36,417 bases of DNA from Rodentolepis nana (taxonomy: Eukaryota > Platyhelminthes > Cestoda > Cyclophyllidea > Hymenolepididae). The translations under genes and the position numbers were made by a program. Below are positions 29,615 through 36,417 of this stretch, one piece after another (the first letter of the stretch is position 1; each line of letters starts with the position of its first letter). The notes below the pieces were generated by a model. The model was not told the DNA's origin. It ran no database searches and saw only the letters and a list, made by a program, of their open reading frames with translations. The stretch lies in the NCBI GenBank assembly GCA_900617975.1, contig UZAE01000116.1, positions 1 through 36,417 on the forward strand, read 5' to 3'.

Positions 29615-30916
29615 TTGTGTTGGCAACTAAGTCATTGCCGTTTTTGTTGACGGATTCACTCTATACTTTCTTTTGTTTTGTTAACGTGGCCAGAGCATCT
29701 AACCTATATTTTTATCTTACTGTATGGGCTTCTAGGTTAATTAGTAAAAAATTGTTTTGTTTAGTTCTTTAGTTTTGTTTTTATCCCAATTGAAAAATGA
29801 AAGAACGGGACGTGCGCTTCCGACACATTTTATTGTATTGCTTCCGAAAAGGCAAGAACGCATCGCAAGTACTAAAGAAGTTATGTGCCGTATATGGAGA
29901 TGAAGCCTTAAAAGAAAGGCAGTGTCGAAATTGGTTTGCAAGATTTCGTTCCGGTGATTTTTCACTGAAAAATTCACAACGATCTGGCTGCCCAGTCGAA
30001 GTGGATGAAACCCATATCAAGGCCATTATCGATTCAAATCGTCACAGCACAACACGAGATATTGCAGAGAAGCTCAATGTGTCGCATACATGCATTGAAA
30101 AAAAAATTAAAAACCCTTGGTTATGTCAAGAAACTTGATTTATGGGTCCCTCACCAGTTAAAGGAAATTCATTTGACGCAACGGATTAGCATCTGTGATT
30201 CGCCGCTACTGAAACGTAATGAGAATGATCCATTTCTGAAGAACCTAATTACTGGCGACGAAAAGTGGATAGTTTATAACAATGTTACTCGCAAGAGACC
30301 ATGGGTGAAGCAAGTTCAACCAGCCCAAACAGTATCAAAAGCAGCAGAGATTCACCAAAAAAGATTATGCTGTCAGTTTGGTGGGGGGATCACAAAGGAA
30401 TTTTGTATTTTGAACTCATGCCGCAGAACCAAACGATAAATTCAAATGTGTATGTTGAACAACTGGAAAAACTGAAAGAAGGATGCAATTGAAGATAAGC
30501 GGCCGGCATTATCAAATCGGCGGAAGGGTGTTGTTTTTCATCATGATAACGCAAGGCCCCACACATCTTTGGTTACTCGGCAAAAATTATTGGAACTGGG
30601 TTGGGATGTTTTGTCACGCCCACCATATAGCCCTCACCTTGCGCCTTCGGATTACCATTTGTTTCGTTCCATGCAAAACTCTTTAAATGGTAAAATTTGT
30701 AACAACGCGGATGATGTCGGATCACACCTAATTCAGTTTTTTAATAGCAAAGACGAGACATTTTACGAACGGGGAATTTTTACTCTGCCAGAACGATGGA
30801 AAAAAGGTCATCGACAAGAGCGGCCAATATCTAATTGAATAAAGTTATATTTTTAAACAAAAATTCCGAATTTGCCTTCTTATTTGAAATCGGCTATGAC
30901 TTAGTTGCCAACCTAA
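29615..30916 (+). mobile_element. Full-length mariner transposon (Tc1/mariner superfamily)
   Basis: 1302 bp with terminal inverted repeats. The left end begins TTGTGTTGGCAACTAAGTCA and the reverse complement of the right end begins TTAGGTTGGCAACTAAGTCA; 23 of the first 26 positions match. TA dinucleotides at 29613-29614 and 30917-30918 are the expected target duplication. The length is normal for mariner (about 1.3 kb). Both ends are preserved, so the copy could still be moved by a transposase supplied elsewhere. Its own transposase gene has three frameshifts. Confidence 0.95.
29797..30838 (+). pseudogene. Mariner transposase, three frameshifts, otherwise complete
   Basis: The enzyme cuts and rejoins the element ends using a DD34D triad. 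Reading starts at ATG 29797 with helix-turn-helix motifs (KNASQVLKKLCAVYG, STTRDIAEKLNVSH). A one-base gain in the 9-A run at 30098-30106 shifts to the next frame, which carries WVPHQL and ITGDEKW (first Asp, 30257-30259). A one-base loss in the A run at 30357-30362 shifts to the frame with IMLSVWWGDHKGILYFELMP. A third shift near 30481-30484, apparently extra GGAT, restores the frame with FHHDNARPH (second Asp, 30545-30547) and YSPHLAPSDYHLF (third Asp, 30650-30652, 34 residues later). It ends TGA at 30836-30838. All three catalytic aspartates survive and there are no isolated stop codons. Two shifts lie in A runs, so assembly or read error is possible. Otherwise it is a young dead copy. Confidence 0.92.
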
Positions 30917-30918
30917 TA

Positions 30919-31263
30919 GAAATGGAGGGCGTCTATTAATTACTATTTGTTTGGAATAGTGTAAGACAAACAATTAACTTACTTATGATAATATGAAAAT
31001 GTAGGATTTTGCGTTAAGTGAACTTAATTATGTCAAAATCTGCATTTGGTAGTAAAATTTACTTTTAAGAAGGTATGAAATATGATGAGGTCGAATGCAT
31101 ACAGACCTTTAAGGATTAGAGCATGAAATGTAACTATTGAACACGTGCTTCCAGAACTCCAAACCGATAAAGTTTCCGACATTCTGACTTATTTATATTA
31201 GAAATTTTGATACGCCTCCTCCCCACTCCACTCCATTAAATTAGTAAGTTCGTTGAGAAGTTA
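30919..31263. other. AT-rich spacer between mariner and LTR
   Basis: Nothing is recognised. Confidence 0.5.
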
Positions 31264-31267
31264 AATT

Positions 31268-31666
31268 TGTGGGACACGTCATCGCTTAACGCGTCATCGC
31301 ATGCCTGCAAGCCAGGATTGGGAGGTGCGACCTTACAAACAGTGACCAATCATAAACCTCTGTTTGTGCTACCGTACAAACAGTGATCAATCATTAACCT
31401 CTGTTTGTTTCCGTAAAAACAGTGACCAATCATAAACCTCTGTTTGTTTAACCTAATCCGCCATCCAGATCATGATTAGGCTCCCTGCGTGTACACTTTA
31501 TTATCCCCAATATACGTACTGAATAAACGTGCTCTGTGCTACACGTCTGTTTCCTTTATAGCTGGACTATAGCTTAGTTTGTTCTGGGAGTCTAGCTAGA
31601 TGTAGGAGAATCTGCCACAGAGATTCCTGAGTTAGTCAGGCTTTACTAGCGTAGCAAACCGCTACA
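31268..31666 (+). mobile_element. Solo LTR copy 2 with target-site duplication and triplicated U3 unit
   Basis: 399 bp, beginning TGTGGGACACGTCATCGC and ending CAAACCGCTACA. It is flanked by AATT at 31264-31267 and 31667-31670. AATAAA at 31522-31527 is the likely R-region poly(A) signal. It is longer than copy 1 because of the tandem units at 31334-31450. The two copies share the 3' half closely (AGCTGG(G/A)CTATAGCTTAG, GGGAGTCTAGCTAGATGT, GTCAGGCTTTACTA). Confidence 0.82.
31334..31450 (+). repeat. Three tandem ~40 bp hairpin units in the LTR
   Basis: Units begin at 31334, 31375 and 31414. Each contains AAACAGTGAYCAATCATWAAC then CTCTGTTTGT. In units 1 and 2 the ends ACAAACAG and CTGTTTGT are exact inverted repeats, so each can form a hairpin. 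They lie upstream of the AATAAA, in the position of the LTR promoter/enhancer region. Copy 1 lacks the triplication. Confidence 0.8.
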
Positions 31667-32073
31667 AATTACTTGGTTATTTAACCATACATTTTCCAAT
31701 TATTTGCACCCCTATAGACACGAGCAGATAAATTAATCCAAAACAATGTCATTGTGCATGTCTCAGCGCGTCATATGTTTTCTCATAGTGTTTCTTAATT
31801 TAATTATAACTAGCTTCGTTTAAGTGCCAATTCATTTAATTTAAAGTACTCATTCACTCTCTTTATCTATTAATTAAATTGTCTTTTTCTTCTCATCATC
31901 AATAATTGTTCTTGTCGTTGTTTTCATCTATACTAATGCATGAAATCGCAGAATTACTAGTTCTTAATAAGATTTATGAACTTAATGCAAGACGATGACC
32001 TGTTAATGTGCTCTAAATATTAGATAATTAAGTCAGTCTACATCACGCTAGTACCTCCGTGAGAACGCATTAC
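31667..32073. other. Non-coding interval upstream of the four-helix protein gene
   Basis: No gene or repeat is recognised. It should hold upstream regulatory sequence for the gene at 32118. Confidence 0.4.
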
Positions 32074-32084
32074 TTTATATAAAT
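32074..32084 (+). promoter_or_regulatory. TATA-box candidate for the four-helix protein gene
   Basis: TTTATATAAAT lies 34 nt before the ATG at 32118. A transcription start about 30 nt downstream would leave an untranslated leader of only around ten bases, so the leader would be very short or the match is chance in AT-rich DNA. Confidence 0.35.
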
Positions 32085-32117
32085 GCCTATTTAAAAAAAT
32101 CTGGCATCTCAGATTCC

Positions 32118-32519
32118 ATGAATAGGCGTCATTCCTACAGCTTCCTCACATTCTTAGCGGCTGCCTTCTTCTTCCAGGCAGTGGGGTTGAATGGATGGAA
32201 TTGTTTTGGACATGCCTTCAGTTATAACTGCACCACGGCTCCAAAAGTCCTCACGACTGGCATCATCTTAGCACTTGCCGGAGGCGCTGCTACAATCGGT
32301 GGAATTCTCCTATTCGCCGTAATGGCGACGAATAGTCGCGGGGCCTTTGTTACTGCGCCATGTTTTTACGTTATTGCAACAGCTTTGAGCATTAGCGCCG
32401 TTGTATACTATTATTGGGAAGTCCAACTATATTCGCCAATCTTTGCGATTTGCGGCATGTCTATAATAACGGCACTCTCTTTTATTCTTATTATTGATTA
32501 CGTCGCTGGCACTTTCTAA
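32118..32519 (+). CDS. Small four-transmembrane protein, claudin/PMP22-like topology (133 aa)
   Basis: Single open exon from ATG 32118 to TAA 32517-32519. It stands out by composition: GC-richer and strongly hydrophobic. Four membrane segments can be drawn at about residues 7-24 (SFLTFLAAAFFFQAVG), 49-70 (ILALAGGAATIGGILLFAVM), 77-97 (APCFYVIATALSISAVVYYY) and 104-129 (IFAICGMSIITALSFILIID). The first outside loop is short and has WNC...NC, recalling the W...C...C loop signature of claudins and PMP22 relatives but without the full GLW motif. Such small tetraspan proteins occur in flatworm surface membranes; the specific role is unknown. A poly(A) signal AATAAA overlaps the stop codon. No frame damage is visible. 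An upstream non-coding exon cannot be excluded. Confidence 0.8.
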   Translation: MNRRHSYSFLTFLAAAFFFQAVGLNGWNCFGHAFSYNCTTAPKVLTTGIILALAGGAATIGGILLFAVMATNSRGAFVTAPCFYVIATALSISAVVYYYWEVQLYSPIFAICGMSIITALSFILIIDYVAGTF

Positions 32520-32523
32520 TAAA
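32518..32523 (+). promoter_or_regulatory. Poly(A) signal overlapping the stop codon
   Basis: TAATAAA: the last two bases of the TAA stop begin AATAAA. If used, the 3' untranslated region would be only 20-30 nt. A second AATAAA lies at about 32778. Confidence 0.5.
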
Positions 32524-32943
32524 TGATGAGACAGTAAGCAATGTTGCACTTTTACTTAATTGGTATGGAATAGTTATAATGGAACAAAGTCGAGTCTCTT
32601 TGCATTGTTTCAGTGGTTATGGAGGTAGGCAACAAAACATTGGCCCGGGCAACTTTGTAGTTTGTACACTAAAAAAGCATTTTTATAAATTGTAGGATCT
32701 GTTCATACTTGCCATTTATGACACATCAAGTTGCTTAAATCTCGAAACTGTGCTAGTTAAATTCATTTCTACAATTAATAAATCTTTAAAACTTAGTGAA
32801 GACGGAGCCTCCTTGTGTGGGACACTTCATCAATGACCAGTAGAAATCCTGCTTACTCAGAGATATTTAGCTATTAATGTTCACTCGAATTATGCTAGAT
32901 TTATCTGATAACTAATCGTTTTGTCAAAATCACAATTCGCTAT
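32524..32943. other. Downstream region of the four-helix protein gene
   Basis: Probable 3' untranslated and intergenic DNA with a second AATAAA near 32778. Nothing else is recognised. Confidence 0.4.
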
Positions 32944-33102
32944 CAATATACCTACTGAATAAACGTATTCCGTGCTACACGTCGGTTTCCCTTATAGCTG
33001 GGCTATAGCTTAGCTTGTTCTGGGAGTCTAGCTAGATGTTGGAGAATCTGCCAAAGAGATTTCTGAGTCGGTCAGGCTTTACTAGCGTAGCAATCCGCTA
33101 CA
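32944..33102 (+). mobile_element. LTR fragment (3' part of the TGTGGG...CTACA family)
   Basis: Starts within the family at CAATATACCTACTGAATAAA (AATAAA at 32958-32963) and runs to CAATCCGCTACA. About 160 bp are present; the U3 half is missing. It is closer to LTR copy 2 than to the old copy at 14732. Confidence 0.8.
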
Positions 33103-33607
33103 CTTGTACGCGCAAAAGTTTTTATTATAATATGAAGGATCTATGAACAAAGAACATGGGAATAGCAAACGTAGAGAAAAAACATAATATAGTTTATTTT
33201 GGGCAAATGACGATATTTTTAATGCTTAATTATAATACAAAAGCATTTATTAAGGTTTGAAAGCAAAACCTTGTTGAGAACCATTCATGAAAGCAGGGAG
33301 TAACACTAGAGACCTTGAATGAGTACAGATAGTGGTGTTCAAGACTCCGATCAAGATACTATTGAAATTAAGTTAGCTACCTTGCGTCGAGTTGGAAGTG
33401 CTTTCTGACATATTGAGCTGCTGAACCAGTATTGCTAATGGTGAACAGCGTCTTCTGTACTCCTTAGGTGATGAACTAACCTTTGGGCCACCTTCAAATC
33501 CATAACATCGTAGTTATTCAGACAAAATGGTAGCTATTTCATATTATTTGTACTGTTTGGAAATCTTTGTTCATATTTCCACTTTACATAAAGTAAATGG
33601 GTCGTCT
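33103..33607. other. Non-coding interval
   Basis: Nothing recognised between the LTR fragment and SINE copy G. Confidence 0.5.
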
Positions 33608-33620
33608 CTACTCTGATATT

Positions 33621-33892
33621 TATTTATTTCAAATGGCAGGCGTTTTGATGGTTATCATTAGCCCTTTAGCTGACTTCGGGTTTCACAGGGGGAAGGAACA
33701 TCAAAGTAACAGAAAGTCGAGGTGTGGGGAACAGAAGAGTGATTTAGAGATGTAAAGAGACAGACATGAAGGCAGAGAAAAGGTAGGATAAGTACTGCGC
33801 CAGAAGTCAATCGCCAGTTAATAGACTTTTTTGCCGTATGAGTATACGTTGCCCAGGGTGCACCACGTGGAGGTAAGTCTATCACGCACCCC
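33621..33892 (-). repeat. SINE copy G with perfect 13 bp target-site duplication
   Basis: Antisense copy flanked by CTACTCTGATATT at 33608-33620 and 33893-33905. Tail TATTTATTTCAAATGGCAGG; head CCACGTGGAGGTAAGTCTAT. About 50 bp of the body (the unit that is triplicated in copy B) are absent. The intact duplication marks a fairly recent insertion. Confidence 0.93.
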
Positions 33893-33905
33893 CTACTCTG
33901 ATATT

Positions 33906-36061
33906 GATTTGCCTGTTCTTTAAAATGGTATTCGAAAAGAAGTTTGATACTATGTTACCCATGAAGTGGTGCTGTCATTCATTAATTTTTTAAACCATCA
34001 AAATAGCCTGAAAAGATGTTATTTTATAGGCGAACAGTCAGTTCTGTATTTTATTAGTTCAATTCCACACACACAAACACGCAAGTGCACATATATTTGA
34101 GAAAATGTTAAAATATTGAAGATAGCATTATAAGCTACATATGGCAGGTAATTTTAGATTTAAGCTAAATGAATGGTGCTTTTTAGTTAAAATTTCTATA
34201 ACTATAACTTAAGCCAGTTATAAGTTGTCATTTAATGAGAATGATTCATATTTGGTGGGTGCTACGCAAATGAATCATGAGCAGACCTCATAAATGTACA
34301 TGACAAAATTCCCTCGTATAAAATTTTACTGAAATTATCTAAGCTTACGCAACAATATCTATGATAAGAGCGTATTGTGTAAATGGCGTTCATTCTCTTT
34401 GCCTTTCACTAAATGCAATTCTGTGTCATTAAAGGTACTCTTCATGTTGGAAGAGAAGTCTCTGCAATCACGATGCACTTGCTCTCTACCGCATCAATAG
34501 CACTGCCTCACCTTTGAGGCAGTTTCAGCGCGCATAAGATGTCTTTGTAAGCCTTGATAATTTTGTGCACCGCACACCCACACGCACACGCACATAATTT
34601 GAAGTATCCAAGTGAACTATTGAAAATTCATGGCCCAATAAGTTGTCTCATATTATGACTGGCAGATTTGTTTTAATTCGATTTAATCCTACCATTAGTA
34701 ATTAAATTTGCTTAAATCTGTCAATTCCAGAGAATAGTCATTCATGGCATTGAAATCCATGGGAATAAAATTTGCTAGATTTATGGCTCAACCTCATTTA
34801 AACATTTTACTTATTTTCTTCTAAAATTGATGCAATCATTTGAAAAGAACTATTATAGGAGGAAATGCTGGTCTATTAAAGCATCAGTTTAATAAACAGT
34901 TTTTGAAATTTGAGCACATCTTACTCGGGCTACTTACTTTACTGTGAATTTTAGAATCGGAGTTGGGTAAATGTTCATCAGGTTTAGAAGCTTAACCTTT
35001 AAACGCAATAAACTACTTCCAAAGTCAAAAACTGAAATCAAAATATTCGCTAAACTCGTACCAGTTATGACCTTTTCGCAGATGCGCCTTTGTTTAGAGA
35101 TGACGCAGTTAGTCTTCATGGTGAAAAAACGATTAAATAATCAGGGGCACGTTCCAATTCACGTGAATGGGGATGAAGACTTCATTATTGCACTAGGAGA
35201 AGGAAGAAAGATTATCAAAAATCAGCGAACAAACGCAGTCGAGGTCTAAGGTTGACCATGATAATAGCACTGCGGTATTAATGTGCCGTTAGTAAAGTAC
35301 ACACCATTTATTGAGCATAAAGTGCATGTGATGTGTAAAATAATGTAAATATGGAAGAAGAGGCATATAAACCCTTAAATGAGGCAACTTAATGTCCTCA
35401 TATCTTCAAAAAGAATGATTATGACCCTTAACAATGTAATCTGATGCAGTTAATGGCAACTACGAGCTTCCTGTTCAACCTCCTCTTCGGACATTCCGTG
35501 CGTAGACATCTGCTTCACCATTGGATTTTATGCTGGATCTCAGTATTTCACACTCCCCATGATTAAGAATGGCAGGCTTTTAGTGCTCGTCAATGAAATA
35601 AATCCCCAGGTACGATATTAAATACCAGAATTAACCTTCAATTCATGACTGAGGAGAGAGAATTATATTATAGAAGCCAAATGTTTTAATTGTGAAAAGC
35701 GTTTTAACACAAATGACATTAAAATAATTTAAAAAAGAACCTGGGGAGATCAAGGACGATGAATTAGTCATTGTGTCTGAGTACTAAAGTCAATAAGATG
35801 TGCAAGTTATAATTTTCTGATTTTTTAGTATTGTTTTGCTCTTGTGAATAATAAAATTCCAAGTATCCCACGATTTCACTATTCAAATGAATCAAGAAGA
35901 CGAATCACAACTTTTTCAAGAAGTTTTTACAATGAGTCATTGGTAATGAATTAACGTGCACACATTTTAGTAGGGGAATCTGAGAAGTTTTATGTGCAAA
36001 ATTTGATACTAAGGTTTCACCTGTGTCGAATTCGCTTATAACAGCTAAAACACCTCTAGAT
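33906..36061. other. Non-coding interval
   Basis: No gene is recognised. The open stretch at 34971-35249 has no domain pattern. A 9 bp perfect hairpin lies at 34502-34523. Confidence 0.45.
34502..34523. repeat. Perfect 9 bp stem, 4 nt loop hairpin
   Basis: ACTGCCTCA (34502-34510) pairs exactly with TGAGGCAGT (34515-34523). It is GC-rich in an AT-rich region and has no extension of the stem. Not a histone stem-loop by sequence. Function unknown. Confidence 0.5.
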
Positions 36062-36417
36062 TAGATTTATTTATTTCAAATGGCAGGCTTTATGATATTT
36101 ATCATTAGCCCTTAATCTTTGACTTCAGCTTCCCCCAAGAGGGGGGGGGGGTACATTTATAGCAGTTAATTAGCAGTCTTCTTTCTTCCCAGTATCTTTG
36201 GCTTTCCGTCCTTGTCTTTAGAGCTGGACACCGAATCAGGTGGGTCTTCTTCATTTCCTCATGTAGGTTACATAGAGGGCATGTGGGTTGAGTGTATACT
36301 CCCAATCTGTGAAGGTGTTTTGCCAAGCAATCGTGTCCGGTACGTAGTCTAAACTCAGCAACGGCTTCGATTCTTGGCCAGTCGGGTATGTCGGAGAGTG
36401 CCACTGTCCACTGTTTC
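36062..36417 (-). mobile_element. Jockey-like LINE, 3' end of ORF2 and tail (runs off the right edge)
   Basis: On the minus strand the frame is open from the window edge to the stop at about 36105. It reads DIPDWPRIEAVAEFRL, then RTGHDCLAKHLHRLGVY, then the Cys/His cluster CPLCNLHEEMKKTHLIRC (C-x2-C-x9-H-x3-C), PALKTRTESQRYWEE. This is the C-terminal region of jockey/BS-type polymerase proteins. It ends in a basic SKIKG after a poly-Pro run caused by an 11-C (minus strand) tract. The untranslated tail GGGCTAATGATAAATATC, GCCTGCCATTTGAAATAAAT ends in an (AAAT)n run. The last ~60 bp match the tail of the SINE family. This end seems intact; the rest of the element lies outside the window. Confidence 0.9.

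Noticed and set aside
31334..31450. CRISPR-like repeat array
   Set aside because: Eukaryotic context, three units in direct tandem without unique spacers, and inside an LTR.
34502..34523. MicroRNA (TGAGGCAGT resembles the let-7 start)
   Set aside because: The stem is only 9 bp and does not extend; a miRNA precursor needs a much longer hairpin, and the let-7 seed differs.
34971..35249. 92-codon plus-strand open stretch
   Set aside because: Basic and without recognisable motifs or splice context; not enough to call a gene.

Overview
This is eukaryotic, AT-rich, intron-bearing nuclear DNA, most likely from a flatworm and probably a tapeworm. Three things support this. The main gene, a cytoplasmic dynein light intermediate chain (LIC), has introns of 34, 69 and 75 nt, and tapeworm introns are known to cluster near these very small sizes. 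A second gene is a divergent LC8-type dynein light chain, a family strongly expanded in flatworms. A third encodes a tiny four-helix membrane protein. The species cannot be fixed from sequence alone. The heavy load of SINE, LINE and LTR copies would fit a large repeat-rich tapeworm genome (inference).

Layout. Positions 1-708 (minus) hold a decayed reverse transcriptase fragment of a jockey-like LINE. At 952-1424 (minus) is the last coding exon of an unrecognised coiled-coil protein, with a poly(A) signal at 809-814. From 1425 to 9123 I see no genes, only three copies of one SINE family (A, B, C). At 9124-9351 (minus) is the first exon of the LC8-like light chain. The stretch 9352-17435 is gene-poor and carries one old solo LTR at 14732-15061. 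The LIC gene runs 17436-24700 (plus) in nine exons that join in frame to 584 codons; introns 3 and 5 each contain an antisense SINE. From 24701 to 36417 lie a (TG)26 tract, two solo LTRs and one LTR fragment, two SINEs with clear target-site duplications, a full-length frameshifted mariner transposon (29615-30916), a small four-helix membrane protein gene (32118-32519), and the 3' end of a jockey-like LINE (36062-36417, minus).

How the parts fit. The LIC and the light chain are both dynein subunits, but they are unlinked and on opposite strands, so I read no joint regulation into this. The most informative relationship is between repeats. The last ~60 bp of the SINE family match the 3' end of the LINE at the right edge, which points to a non-autonomous SINE mobilised by that LINE. 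Read antisense, the head of the same SINE carries a consensus 5' splice donor (GAG|GTAAGT), and one such copy sits in sense with the host gene inside LIC intron 5.
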